21,297 nucleotides of DNA from an uncultured Collinsella sp. (GTDB lineage: Bacteria; Actinomycetota; Coriobacteriia; Coriobacteriales; Coriobacteriaceae), in assembly GCA_902490325.1 (NCBI GenBank), contig CABUDJ010000032.1, positions 1 to 21,297 on the forward strand, read 5' to 3'. The position numbers and the translations under genes are program-made. The notes beneath the pieces are model-generated. The model saw only the letters and a list, made by a program, of their open reading frames with translations. It did not search any database and had not been told where the DNA came from. Of the stretch, positions 1 to 7,979 are shown piece by piece (position 1 is the stretch's first letter; the number at the start of each line of letters is the position of its first letter).

Positions 1-5
1 AAGGG

Positions 6-35
6 GTGGGGAAAGGTGTTGAAAAATGGGGCGGT
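6..35 (+). promoter_or_regulatory. MraZ box (operator of the dcw cluster)
   Basis: Three consecutive 10-bp units begin at 6, 16 and 26 and read GTGGGGAAAG, GTGTTGAAAA and ATGGGGCGGT. The TGGGG / TGTTG / TGGGG cores recur at exactly 10-bp spacing, one helical turn apart. MraZ is known to bind short direct repeats of the TGGG type with this periodicity upstream of its own gene and to regulate the dcw operon. The middle unit is degenerate. The array overlaps the -35 hexamer and spacer of the promoter, which suits autoregulation. Further repeats before position 1 cannot be seen. Confidence 0.7.
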
Positions 36-47
36 TCCCCATATTAT
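19..47 (+). promoter_or_regulatory. Promoter of mraZ and the dcw cluster
   Basis: A -35 hexamer TTGAAA (19-24) and a -10 hexamer TATTAT (42-47) are separated by exactly 17 bp, close to the housekeeping sigma consensus. Transcription should start near 53-56, giving a leader of about 60 nt before mraZ. The spacer is filled by a perfect palindrome (26-42), and the MraZ repeats cover the -35 element. Confidence 0.7.
26..42. repeat. Palindrome in the promoter spacer, first of a pair
   Basis: The sequence ATGGGG-CGGTT-CCCCAT is a perfect 6-bp inverted repeat around a 5-nt centre. It fills the spacer between the -35 and -10 hexamers and includes the third MraZ unit. A near copy lies at 63-79. Because this copy is upstream of the predicted transcript start, it would act as DNA, for example as an operator, rather than as an RNA hairpin. 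Confidence 0.6.
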
Positions 48-62
48 TGATGACGTCGACAG

Positions 63-79
63 GCGGGGTGGTTCCCCGC
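63..79 (+). repeat. Hairpin in the mraZ leader, second of a pair
   Basis: The sequence GCGGGG-TGGTT-CCCCGC is a perfect 6-bp stem with a 5-nt loop. Core arms (GGGG/CCCC) and loop (GGTT) match the palindrome at 26-42, 37 bp upstream. This copy lies inside the predicted 5' leader and could fold in RNA, or be a second operator half. It ends 21 nt before the mraZ ribosome binding site and has no T-run, so it is not a standard terminator. Confidence 0.55.
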
Positions 80-115
80 GTACGTGCCATCTGAGTAACC
101 GAGGGGAGGGCGCAC

Positions 116-550
116 ATGGGAATGACTGGTGCATACGAGCGCAATCTCGATGCAAAAGGTCGTCTGTCCCTGCCTGCACCCCTTCGCGAGGAGCTTGGAG
201 AGCACGTTCGCGTGTTCAAAGCCCTGGATGTCGATGCTCTGTACGTGTTCTCTGCCGAGGCCTTCGATAAGTGGGTCGAAGGACTCTTCGCGGGTCGTGA
301 GGGCCACGAGGGTTTTAACCCGCGTGACATTAATGACCAGAAGCTCATGAGGGCGATCAACAAGCGCACCACGTCGATGGACGTGGACAGCGCCGGTCGT
401 ATCGGTCTTTCCGAGTCTCTCCGCAAGCAGGCGAACCTCGACCGCGAGGTCACGGTTGTGGGCAACTACGACCACCTTGAGGTTTGGGATCGCGCCGCGG
501 CCGATGAGGACGATGACGATGAGGCCCTGCTGGACCTCTTCTTCTCGTAA
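116..550 (+). CDS. mraZ: Transcriptional regulator MraZ
   Basis: This is MraZ, the AbrB-like DNA-binding regulator that opens most dcw clusters. The 144-residue length is usual. Both family signature half-motifs are present: DAKGRL at residues 12-17 and DSAGRI at 91-96, each in one half of the tandem fold. The protein forms rings that bind the direct repeats found here at 6-35, so autoregulation is likely. The start at ATG 116 is supported by a strong GAGGGGAGGG purine tract at 101-110; ATG 122 is an alternative two codons in. The C-terminal end is strongly acidic, with a run of Asp/Glu around residues 126-135. rsmH follows after 20 bp. Confidence 0.95.
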   Translation: MGMTGAYERNLDAKGRLSLPAPLREELGEHVRVFKALDVDALYVFSAEAFDKWVEGLFAGREGHEGFNPRDINDQKLMRAINKRTTSMDVDSAGRIGLSESLRKQANLDREVTVVGNYDHLEVWDRAAADEDDDDEALLDLFFS

Positions 551-570
551 GGGCAAGGCACGGGTAACGG

Positions 571-1536
571 ATGGAGCGTGGGATCTTGACACAAGAATAT
601 CGGCATGAACCTGTCATGCTCGGCGAAGTGCTTGAGTCGCTGCGGCTAAAGAGCGGCTCCGTTGTCTGCGATTGCACCCTTGGCGGTGCCGGCCATTCGG
701 TAAAGATGGCCGCGCAGGTGGGGGAGACGGGCCTTTTGCTCGGCGTCGATCAGGACGACATGGCCCTCGAGGCCGCTGGCGCCCGTCTGGACCGCGAGGT
801 TCCCGGCGTTCCGCACCAGCTGCTGAAGGGCAACTTCGGCGACTTGGACGAGCTGCTTTGCTCGGCCGAGGTGCCCGGGGTCGATGGCTTCCTGTTCGAT
901 TTGGGCGTTTCGTCACCGCAACTCGATATCCCTGGCAGGGGCTTTTCGTATAACGAGGACGCCCCATTGGACATGCGGATGGATCCGGGTAATAACACCT
1001 TAAACGCAGCTGAGGTCATCAACACCTATAACGAACACGACCTCGCCCGGATTCTACGCGTCTACGGCGAAGAGAAGTTCGCCTCGCAGATTGCGCGCGA
1101 GATCGTGCGCCGCCGCGAGCAAGAACCGATCGAAACCACCGGCCAATTTGTTGAGATCATCAAGGCGGGTATCCCGGCTGCCGCTCGTCGGCATGGCGGA
1201 CACCCGGCCAAGAAAAGTTTCCAGGCCATTCGCATCGAGGTCAATCACGAGCTCGATGTGCTCGAACGAGGGCTTGATGCCGCCACCAGGTGGCTCAACC
1301 CGGGCGGACGTATCTGCGTCATCTCGTATCACTCGCTCGAGGACCGTATCGTAAAGAACCACTTTAAGGAGATGAGCCAGGGGTGCACGTGCCCGCCGGA
1401 GATTCCGGTGTGCGTGTGCGGCAACGTGCCGATACTCAAGGTCATCACCCGCAAACCCTTGGTTGCCCAGCCTGATGAGGTTGAGCGCAACCCTCGGGCG
1501 AGATCAGCCAAAATCCGCGTGGCGCAGCGTCTGTAG
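571..1536 (+). CDS. rsmH: 16S rRNA (cytosine(1402)-N(4))-methyltransferase RsmH
   Basis: RsmH (MraW) methylates N4 of cytosine 1402 in the decoding centre of 16S rRNA using S-adenosylmethionine. The 321 residues carry the family opening YRHEPVMLGEVL (residues 10-21), the SAM-binding motif CDCTLGGAGHS (33-43), and the DLGVSSPQLD and GFSYNEDAPLDMRMD region (110-138). The C-terminal part has the cysteine cluster GCTCPPEIPVCVCG seen in Gram-positive members. The start is uncertain. ATG 571 has little upstream Shine-Dalgarno sequence, whereas TTG 586 has GGAG at 573-576 and would begin the protein close to the conserved region (MTQEYRHEP). It is the second dcw gene, 20 bp after mraZ. Confidence 0.95.
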   Translation: MERGILTQEYRHEPVMLGEVLESLRLKSGSVVCDCTLGGAGHSVKMAAQVGETGLLLGVDQDDMALEAAGARLDREVPGVPHQLLKGNFGDLDELLCSAEVPGVDGFLFDLGVSSPQLDIPGRGFSYNEDAPLDMRMDPGNNTLNAAEVINTYNEHDLARILRVYGEEKFASQIAREIVRRREQEPIETTGQFVEIIKAGIPAAARRHGGHPAKKSFQAIRIEVNHELDVLERGLDAATRWLNPGGRICVISYHSLEDRIVKNHFKEMSQGCTCPPEIPVCVCGNVPILKVITRKPLVAQPDEVERNPRARSAKIRVAQRL

Positions 1537-1626
1537 GCGCGACCGCGCGATATTGGACCTCCCGCTCGCACCATAAACGAAGCTTAAACACACTACCAAC
1601 GTACTCGGGATGGGAGGCGGCATATC

Positions 1627-2097
1627 ATGGGCTACAACACTTCAAGCGCAGCACTCGCCTATGATATGAACGCCATGCCCGCCTATCGTGAGACGCCGCA
1701 GGCCCCCGTTGCTCCCCGTGAGCAGCGCGCGCCGCGCTTTGATGTCTACACGGGCGCGGGCCGTCAGGCAAACCAGGTGGTAAGCCCGGTTTTCATGAGC
1801 GTTCTTAAAACGTTTTGCATCATTGCGGCTATCTTCATGACGATCGGCGTCGCCCGCGTGGCGCTCGCCGGCGTTACGGCCCAGGTGCTCAACAGCAACG
1901 CCGAGCTTACCAACACGCTCGAAAAGGCGACCGATGAGAGCTCCGACCTGGAGGTCATGCATTCGGTCTATGGCGCCGACACGCGCATTCGCGACCTTGC
2001 GGGCGCTTATGGCATGGTGGAGCCCAGCGAGAGCGTTACACTTGACTTTTCGCAGGATGCAGCCGCGGGCGCCAACGCGACCGCGACCGCTCAGTAG
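1627..2097 (+). CDS. ftsL: Cell division protein FtsL-like
   Basis: This 156-residue single-pass membrane protein sits where ftsL is expected, between rsmH and the division transpeptidase. Residues 1-54 form a cytoplasmic Pro/Ala/Arg-containing tail. A transmembrane helix spans about 55-83, and residues 84-112 (AQVLNSNAELTNTLEKATDE onward) look like the short coiled coil by which FtsL pairs with DivIC/FtsB. The TRIRDLAGAYGMVEP stretch (119-133) resembles the FtsL family signature. The end is Ala/Thr-rich. FtsL joins FtsQ and FtsB at the septum and activates FtsW-FtsI. GGGAGG at 1612-1617 supports ATG 1627. The family is poorly conserved, so the call leans on topology and position. Confidence 0.8.
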   Translation: MGYNTSSAALAYDMNAMPAYRETPQAPVAPREQRAPRFDVYTGAGRQANQVVSPVFMSVLKTFCIIAAIFMTIGVARVALAGVTAQVLNSNAELTNTLEKATDESSDLEVMHSVYGADTRIRDLAGAYGMVEPSESVTLDFSQDAAAGANATATAQ

Positions 2098-2114
2098 CAA
2101 GACGGTAGCTGAGT

Positions 2115-3980
2115 ATGACAAATGACTATCGCCGCGGTTCCGATGGGGGCCGCGGTTCTGGACGTCCCTCGTCGCGGGGACGTTCTGGTTATCAAGGAAC
2201 GGGTCGGCAATCTTACAACGCCGGGCAGTCCCGTGGCAACGACCCGGCGTCGCGACTTCGCGGCTCGGGCGGCCCTCAAGTGCATAACACCAGGTCGCGC
2301 AAGAGTTCGTCGACCGAATGGCTCACAGGCGCGCCTCTGCCTCGTCGCAAAGCCGTCATGGGCTTCATTGGGCTTGGCTTGGGCTTGGGCGTCTTTCGCC
2401 TTGCCGACTATCAAATTGTCGAAGCCGATAAACTGCGCGAGCGTGCCGATGCGCGCCGCCTGCTTGCGCAGACCCTCTATGCCAAACGCGGCACCATCTA
2501 CGACCGCAACGGCAACGTGTTGGCGTCGTCGGTCGAATGTCGCAACATCGCCGTGAACCCGCAGCTTGTCGAGGATGTTGACAAGACGGTGTCGGCGCTG
2601 GTCAAGGCAACTGGAATCGATAAAAAGACCTGCCGCAAGCTCGTCGAGTCCGATGGAACCTGGGTGTATATCAAGCGCCAGGTGGACGAAGACGATGTTG
2701 CGGCGCTGGAGAAGAAGAACCTGCCCGGCGTGCTTTTTGAGCAGGCCATGAAGCGTGTATATCCATACGGCAATCTGGCATCGCAGGTGCTGGGTGTAGT
2801 GAATGTAGACAACGACGGCTTGACGGGTCTCGAAAAGCAATACAACAAGCTTCTGACCGGCGCGAACGGTTCTCTCGTACGCGAGCGCGCGAGGGACGGC
2901 AGCTATATCGCGGGCGGTGCCTATAAAAAGGTGGCTGCGGTCGACGGCGTTGATATCGTGACGACGCTCGACGTCAATATCCAGCGTGCGGCCGAGGATG
3001 CCCTGGCAGAGGCTGTCGAGAAGACAAAGGCCAAGAACGGCTCGGCGCTGGTCACCGATCCTACGACAGGCGAGATCTTGGCAGCCTGCTCGTACCCGAC
3101 TTACGACCAGACCGATCTGGAGAACGCCAAGACCGAGGATATGAACCTGCGCCTGGTCACTGACGCCTACGAGCCCGGCTCGGTCTTTAAGACGCTCGTG
3201 GCGGGCGCCGGCTTCGACTTGGGTGTCGTGCGATCGAGTACGTCGTTTGAGGTGCCGGCGAGCATCAAGGTGGGCGACGATACCGTCACCGATGCCGACA
3301 AGCGCGACTATGCCATGACCATGGATGTGCGCGAGATGATGCGCCGTTCGTCCAATGTGGGCTTTGTCCTAGTGGGGCGCAAGATCGGTGCCGACGACTT
3401 TGCCGCCTATGTGGACAAGTGGGGCATCGGTCACAGCTCGGGTGTCGATTTTCCGGGCGAGAGCCTGGGTATCGTCAAGGAGCGTGACCAGTATGACGGC
3501 GCCACGCTGGGCTCGATGAGCTTTGGACAGGCACTGTCCGTCTCGCCAATTGAGATCGCACGTGCCGTGGGCGGCATCGCCAACGACGGCGTGATGATGA
3601 CACCGCACTTCTATAAGTCCAGCAAGGGCGACGAGAAGGACTGGGGCGAAGGCGAGCGCGCGATTTCTGAGGATGCCGCATCCCAGGTGACATCGTGCAT
3701 GCAGACGGTCGTGTCCGAGGGTACGGGCGTTGGCGGCGCGGTTGACGGCTATGACGTGGCGGGTAAGACCGGTACGGCCGAACGTGCCGACGAGAACGGC
3801 GGCTACCTCAAGGAGAACTACATGTCGTCCTTTATGGGCTTTGCACCGGCACAATCGCCCAAAGTGCTGTGCTATATCACGCTCGACGGAACGCCGAGCG
3901 GTTCAGATGCCGCTGCGGTGCCGTTCCAGTCCATTATGGCCAACGCGCTCGACGTGCTGGGTATCCCGCACACGAAGTAG
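2115..3980 (+). CDS. ftsI: Division-specific class B penicillin-binding protein (FtsI/PBP2b type)
   Basis: A septal peptidoglycan transpeptidase that cross-links new glycan strands made by FtsW. The 621 residues comprise a cytoplasmic Arg/Gly/Ser-rich tail (1-78), one membrane anchor (about 79-97), a dimerisation domain with the RGTIYDRNGNVLA motif, and a C-terminal transpeptidase. The active site is complete: SVFK with nucleophile Ser356 and Lys359, SSN at 412-414, and KTG at 551-553. No PASTA domains follow, unlike SpoVD or some actinobacterial homologues. The start ATG 2115 lies 17 bp after ftsL. The tail is longer and more basic than in most FtsI proteins. Unusually, murE does not follow. 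Confidence 0.93.
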   Translation: MTNDYRRGSDGGRGSGRPSSRGRSGYQGTGRQSYNAGQSRGNDPASRLRGSGGPQVHNTRSRKSSSTEWLTGAPLPRRKAVMGFIGLGLGLGVFRLADYQIVEADKLRERADARRLLAQTLYAKRGTIYDRNGNVLASSVECRNIAVNPQLVEDVDKTVSALVKATGIDKKTCRKLVESDGTWVYIKRQVDEDDVAALEKKNLPGVLFEQAMKRVYPYGNLASQVLGVVNVDNDGLTGLEKQYNKLLTGANGSLVRERARDGSYIAGGAYKKVAAVDGVDIVTTLDVNIQRAAEDALAEAVEKTKAKNGSALVTDPTTGEILAACSYPTYDQTDLENAKTEDMNLRLVTDAYEPGSVFKTLVAGAGFDLGVVRSSTSFEVPASIKVGDDTVTDADKRDYAMTMDVREMMRRSSNVGFVLVGRKIGADDFAAYVDKWGIGHSSGVDFPGESLGIVKERDQYDGATLGSMSFGQALSVSPIEIARAVGGIANDGVMMTPHFYKSSKGDEKDWGEGERAISEDAASQVTSCMQTVVSEGTGVGGAVDGYDVAGKTGTAERADENGGYLKENYMSSFMGFAPAQSPKVLCYITLDGTPSGSDAAAVPFQSIMANALDVLGIPHTK

Positions 3981-4028
3981 GGGGTTACAATCTTTGGGGC
4001 GTTGTTTGTTGTCCCATATGAGGGTGTT

Positions 4029-4069
4029 CACATGCCCTGCACCACGCATGTGCGGCGCTGGGATACAAT
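4029..4069 (+). promoter_or_regulatory. Dyad and possible -10 element upstream of murF
   Basis: The 126-bp gap between ftsI and murF contains a perfect 7-bp inverted repeat, CACATGC (4029-4035) and GCATGTG (4046-4052), with a 10-nt centre. Eleven bp downstream lies TACAAT (4064-4069), a good -10 hexamer, but no -35 hexamer is visible 16-18 bp upstream of it. The dyad would occupy the -35 region, consistent with an activator or repressor site. It is not followed by a T-run, so a terminator is unlikely. This is an inference from layout. Confidence 0.35.
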
Positions 4070-4106
4070 ACGCCGATAGCATTATTAGGTTTACAGGGGA
4101 GCTGCA

Positions 4107-5531
4107 ATGATAGAGATCGCCGTCAACAACCTCGCGGCCGCAACAGGGGCCCGAACCGTGACGGGAGAAGCCGATCGGGTATGCCGCGGGTGCGTTATCG
4201 ACTCGCGCCAGGTCGAGGAAGGGACGATTTTCGTCGCCTTTCCCGGTGAAAACGTCGACGGCAATGATTTTGCTTCCCGTGCCGTCCAGTCGGGTGCCGG
4301 CGCCGTCGTGATGACGCGTGAGCCCGAGGCCGAGCTGGTCTCGCTGGCGCAGGACAAGGGGTGCGCCATCCTGCTGACCGATGATCCCGAGGAGTTTCTG
4401 CTGCGTTTGGCGCACACGTATCGCCTGGAGCTTGGCTGCCTGGTCGTTGGTATTACCGGTTCCATCGGCAAGACGACGACCAAGGACGTGCTCGCCGCCG
4501 TGCTCGCCAAGCGCTATCGTGTCTGGGCCACCAAGGGCAATTTCAATAACCTGATCGGCATGCCGCTCACGGTGCTTTCCGCTCCGGCCGATACCGAGGT
4601 CCTGGTGCTCGAGATGGGCATGAACCATTTCCACGAGATTGAGCGCCTGTCCCAGTCCGCCAATCCCAACCTTGCCATCGTGAGCAAGATTGGTACCTCT
4701 CACATCGGCATTTTGGGCAGCCGCGAGAACATCGCCCGCGCTAAGGCCGAGATTGTCCAGGGCATGTGCGCCGCCGGCGACTTCTTGCCGCTGCTGGTTT
4801 TGGGCGGTGAGGACGACTTTACGCCGTTCATTCGCGATACGTTCGCCCAGCCTGCTGGTATCGATGTGATGCTGGCCGGCGTCTCGGACGATGATGAGGT
4901 CCGTGCCCGCGACATTCGTGTTGATGACGAGGGCCGTCCGGTCTTTACGCTCGATTTTGGCCAGGGTGAGACGACCGATACCATGCTTGCCATCCCCGGC
5001 GTGCAGTCCGTCCCAAATGCCGTTAAGGCCGCCGCAGTTGCCTATCGCCTGGGCGTGACGCCCGAGCAGATCGATGCTGCCTTTAGGGGCCTCACGATCA
5101 CCGGGCACCGCCAGGAGGTCAAGCGCGCCAAGAGCGGTGCCCGCGTCATCGACGATTCCTATAACGCCAGCGCCGAATCCATGGCTGCTGGTCTCGATCT
5201 GCTGTGCTCGCTTTCGTGCACGGGGTCTCGCATGGCGATCCTGGGCGAGATGGGCGAGATGGGCGATGAGGCTCCTCGCATGCATGAGCTCGTGGGCGCC
5301 TATGCCGCCGCCAAGAAGCTCGACATGCTGGCGTGCGTGGGTGGTGAGCTGGCCCAGCTTATGGCCGATGCCGCGCGCATGATGGGCATGGACGAGGACC
5401 GCATCCAGGTGTTCTCCGATTATCAGCAGGTGCTCGACCGCATGGGCGGCGCGCTTGAAAAACATGATGTTGTACTGGTCAAGGGTTCCCGCTTTGTTGA
5501 GCTCGACCGCTTTGTGGAAGGTGTGTGCTAG
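4107..5531 (+). CDS. murF: UDP-N-acetylmuramoyl-tripeptide--D-alanyl-D-alanine ligase MurF
   Basis: MurF adds D-Ala-D-Ala to UDP-MurNAc-tripeptide in the cytoplasm, completing the pentapeptide precursor, with ATP hydrolysis. The 474-residue protein has the Mur ligase layout: an N-terminal UDP-binding domain containing CVIDSRQVEEGTIFVAFPGE, the ATP-binding P-loop GITGSIGKTTTKD (residues 115-127, Lys122), the central EMGMNHFHEIERLS stretch typical of MurF, and a C-terminal domain with DDSYNASAESM. AGGGGAG just before ATG 4107 is a strong ribosome binding site. mraY begins 3 bp after its stop. The expected preceding gene murE, which supplies its substrate, is not in the window. Confidence 0.95.
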   Translation: MIEIAVNNLAAATGARTVTGEADRVCRGCVIDSRQVEEGTIFVAFPGENVDGNDFASRAVQSGAGAVVMTREPEAELVSLAQDKGCAILLTDDPEEFLLRLAHTYRLELGCLVVGITGSIGKTTTKDVLAAVLAKRYRVWATKGNFNNLIGMPLTVLSAPADTEVLVLEMGMNHFHEIERLSQSANPNLAIVSKIGTSHIGILGSRENIARAKAEIVQGMCAAGDFLPLLVLGGEDDFTPFIRDTFAQPAGIDVMLAGVSDDDEVRARDIRVDDEGRPVFTLDFGQGETTDTMLAIPGVQSVPNAVKAAAVAYRLGVTPEQIDAAFRGLTITGHRQEVKRAKSGARVIDDSYNASAESMAAGLDLLCSLSCTGSRMAILGEMGEMGDEAPRMHELVGAYAAAKKLDMLACVGGELAQLMADAARMMGMDEDRIQVFSDYQQVLDRMGGALEKHDVVLVKGSRFVELDRFVEGVC

Positions 5532-5534
5532 CCC

Positions 5535-6554
5535 ATGTTCGGCAATCCCTCGTATCCAACGTATCAGGCTTTTTTGGGGCTTGGCATCGCCGCTGCCATT
5601 GCGCTGCTGCTCATGCCGTGGTGGATCAAGCTACTTAAGGTCGAGGGTATCGGCCAGCAGGTTCGTGCCGACGGCCCCAAGCGTCATTTGGTTAAGCAGG
5701 GAACGCCCACCATGGGTGGCGTTGTCATTCTCGTCGCGATTTCGCTGACCTGCCTGCTGATGGGCAAGCTCACCACCGAGCTCGTGCTCGTGCTGCTCGC
5801 CACGCTGGCGACAGGCGTGCTGGGCCTGATCGACGACCTGACCTCCGTTACGCATGGGCGCTCGCTCGGTCTGACGCCTCATGCCAAGATGATCGGCCTA
5901 ACCATTATCTGTGTCACCTTTACGGTACTTGCCGTTAACTGGTGCGGCGTCGCCCCCGAGATTCGTTTTCCCGGCGGCCTGACGATTGACCTTGGCGTGC
6001 TTTCGACCACCATCTGCGGCCTTTCGTTCCCGTGGCTCTACATTGTCTTTTGCTGGCTGATGATCGCTGGTCTTTCTAATGCCGTGAACCTGACCGATGG
6101 CCTTGACGGTCTTGCTGGCGGCACCTCCATGATTGCCATGCTCGCCATGGCTGCCATGGCGTTTTTGCACGGAGACGTGAACCTGTCCATCTTCTGCACC
6201 GCGTGTGCCGGTGCCTGCTTGGGCTTTCTGTGGTTCAACTGCTATCCGGCGAGCATCTTTATGGGCGATACCGGCTCGCTTGCCCTAGGCGCCGCGTTTG
6301 CCTGCACGTCCATCATGACCAACACCGAGGTCGTCTCCCTCATCATCGGCGGCCTGTTTATCGTTGAGACCCTGTCGGTCATGATTCAGGTTGTCTACTT
6401 CCACTTTACGCACAAGCGCGTCTTCCTTATGGCGCCCATCCATCATCATTTCGAAAAGAAGGGCTGGGCCGAGACCAAGGTCGTCATCCGTTTTTGGATT
6501 ATCGCTGCTGCCTTTGGTGCCGTTGGCCTTGCCCTGTTCTTCCAGTTGGGATAG
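5535..6554 (+). CDS. mraY: Phospho-N-acetylmuramoyl-pentapeptide-transferase MraY
   Basis: MraY is the polytopic membrane enzyme that transfers phospho-MurNAc-pentapeptide to undecaprenyl phosphate, forming lipid I. The 339 residues show about ten hydrophobic segments and all the catalytic signatures: the Asp pair at 100-101 (GLIDDLTS), NLTDGLDGLAGG (185-196), FMGDTGSLALG (242-252) and the histidine triplet in PIHHHFEKKGW (301-311). The GPKRHLVKQGTPTMGG loop near residues 47-62 is also typical. It follows murF by 3 bp with only a weak, distant GGAAGG, so translation is probably coupled to murF. murD follows after 9 bp. Confidence 0.97.
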   Translation: MFGNPSYPTYQAFLGLGIAAAIALLLMPWWIKLLKVEGIGQQVRADGPKRHLVKQGTPTMGGVVILVAISLTCLLMGKLTTELVLVLLATLATGVLGLIDDLTSVTHGRSLGLTPHAKMIGLTIICVTFTVLAVNWCGVAPEIRFPGGLTIDLGVLSTTICGLSFPWLYIVFCWLMIAGLSNAVNLTDGLDGLAGGTSMIAMLAMAAMAFLHGDVNLSIFCTACAGACLGFLWFNCYPASIFMGDTGSLALGAAFACTSIMTNTEVVSLIIGGLFIVETLSVMIQVVYFHFTHKRVFLMAPIHHHFEKKGWAETKVVIRFWIIAAAFGAVGLALFFQLG

Positions 6555-6563
6555 TGGTCTTTC

Positions 6564-7970
6564 ATGCCTCTTGCTGATGTCTTTAGCCTGCTCGTTTTGG
6601 GTCAGGGCAAATCCGGTCTCGATGTCGCCCGCTGGGCGCTGGCACATCCCGAGCGCGTAAGTGCCGTTACCGTGTATGGCGGTGGCACCTCTGAACCCAA
6701 TGACGCCACGCGTGCGCTCGAGGCTGCTGGTGCGTCGTTTGTCTATGGGACCGAACAGGTCGAGGGCGCCTATGACGTATGCGTGACGTGCCCGGGCATC
6801 TCGGAGTTCTCGGGCTTCTTTAAGGCCGGGCGCGAGCATGCCGCCCAGATTATGGGTGAGCCCGAGTTTGCCTATCGCCTGTCGCCCGATAACTGGATTG
6901 CCATCACGGGCACCAACGGCAAGACGACCACCACGTCGCTGGCTGATTATCTGCTTAAGGCTGCCGGCGAGGCCAGCGTTGCTGTCGGCAACATCGGCGA
7001 GCCGCCGGTCAACGAGATTGACGGCCGAGCCCACAACGAGTGGTTTGTGGCTGAGCTCTCGAGCTATCAGATTGCTACGACAACCGAGCTCCACCCCCGC
7101 GTGGCGGTGCTGCTCAACATCACTCCCGACCACTTGGGCTGGCATAAGAGCCATAAGAACTACGCGCTTGCCAAGATCAAACTGTTTGACAATATGGTCG
7201 ATGACGATCTGGCGGTTGTCGACGTCGAAGACGCCGGCATTCACGAGTTCGATGAGTACATCTACACGCCGGGTCGTCGCATCTGCAAGGTTGCCTTTGA
7301 CGAGCCTGAGGGCGAGGATGCCGCCTTTGTGCGCGACGGCAAGATGGTCGTGCGCCTGAAGGGCGTCGAGACCCCGCTCATCGCTACATCCGAGCTCAAG
7401 ATCTCGGGCCATCACAATGTTATCAATGCCCTGTGCGCCGCCACGGCTGCCTTGGCGGTCGGTGCCGATGTCGATGGTGTCTGCCGCGGTCTTGCCTCGT
7501 TCCAGCCGCTCGAGCACCGCGTGGAGCCGTGTGGCGAGATTGACGGCGTGCGCTACGTCAACGATTCCAAGGCGACCAACACCGATGCGGTCGAGAAGGC
7601 ACTGACGGCATTTCCCGATGACGACGTGATCTTGCTGCTCGGCGGCCACGATAAGGGCACGCCGCTCACGGACTTCGCGCGCGTTGTTATGGATAACGTA
7701 CGCTCGGTCGTCTGCTTTGGCGATGCGCGCGAGCGTTTCACCGCCGCTATGGACGAGGCCGATGTCGACGGCGATGTGGATATCGCCCAGGCGGATGACC
7801 TGCGCGATGCCGTGGACGTCGCCCGTTCGCTGTCGAGCCGTGGCGACGTGATCTTACTTTCTCCTGCCTGCTCTTCGTTCGATGAGTTCTCGGGCTATGA
7901 GGAGCGCGGCCGCGTGTTTAAGGACTATGTGGCCCAGCTTGCCGCTGCGGCGAAATCGCAAATGGAATAG
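6564..7970 (+). CDS. murD: UDP-N-acetylmuramoylalanine--D-glutamate ligase MurD
   Basis: MurD ligates D-glutamate to UDP-MurNAc-L-alanine in the cytoplasm using ATP. The 468-residue protein begins with a Rossmann-type nucleotide-sugar domain (LLVLGQGKSGLDVARWAL), followed by the P-loop GTNGKTTTTS (Lys120), the AELSSYQI motif and LNITPDHLGWH of the central domain, and a C-terminal domain with NDSKATNTDA and LLLGGHDKG, all standard for MurD. The gene lies between mraY and ftsW as in many dcw clusters. No strong Shine-Dalgarno sequence precedes ATG 6564; coupling to mraY 9 bp upstream is likely. Acidic residues are frequent near the C-terminal part (about residues 390-410). Confidence 0.96.
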   Translation: MPLADVFSLLVLGQGKSGLDVARWALAHPERVSAVTVYGGGTSEPNDATRALEAAGASFVYGTEQVEGAYDVCVTCPGISEFSGFFKAGREHAAQIMGEPEFAYRLSPDNWIAITGTNGKTTTTSLADYLLKAAGEASVAVGNIGEPPVNEIDGRAHNEWFVAELSSYQIATTTELHPRVAVLLNITPDHLGWHKSHKNYALAKIKLFDNMVDDDLAVVDVEDAGIHEFDEYIYTPGRRICKVAFDEPEGEDAAFVRDGKMVVRLKGVETPLIATSELKISGHHNVINALCAATAALAVGADVDGVCRGLASFQPLEHRVEPCGEIDGVRYVNDSKATNTDAVEKALTAFPDDDVILLLGGHDKGTPLTDFARVVMDNVRSVVCFGDARERFTAAMDEADVDGDVDIAQADDLRDAVDVARSLSSRGDVILLSPACSSFDEFSGYEERGRVFKDYVAQLAAAAKSQME

Positions 7971-7979
7971 GGGTTGCCG

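Noticed and set aside
16..270. An 84-codon open frame on the + strand starting in the promoter region.
   Set aside because: It overlaps the promoter and the N-terminal part of mraZ in another frame, with no ribosome binding site and an Arg/Cys-rich product typical of a shadow frame.
1380..1425. The cysteine cluster in the RsmH C-terminal region, considered as an added zinc site.
   Set aside because: As I recall the family, Gram-positive RsmH proteins commonly have this Cys pattern, so it is not unusual.
1537..1548. A GCGCG-AC-CGCGC inverted repeat just after rsmH, considered as a terminator.
   Set aside because: The 2-nt loop cannot form a normal hairpin and no T-run follows; the genes on both sides look co-transcribed.
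3903..5465. A 520-codon open frame on the - strand opposite murF.
   Set aside because: It is the antisense shadow of a clear MurF gene in GC-rich DNA; its protein is His/Ala/Gly-rich without any recognisable domain, and it has no fitting start signal.
6285..7649. A 454-codon open frame on the - strand opposite mraY and murD.
   Set aside because: It spans two well-supported genes on the other strand and has no domain or start support.
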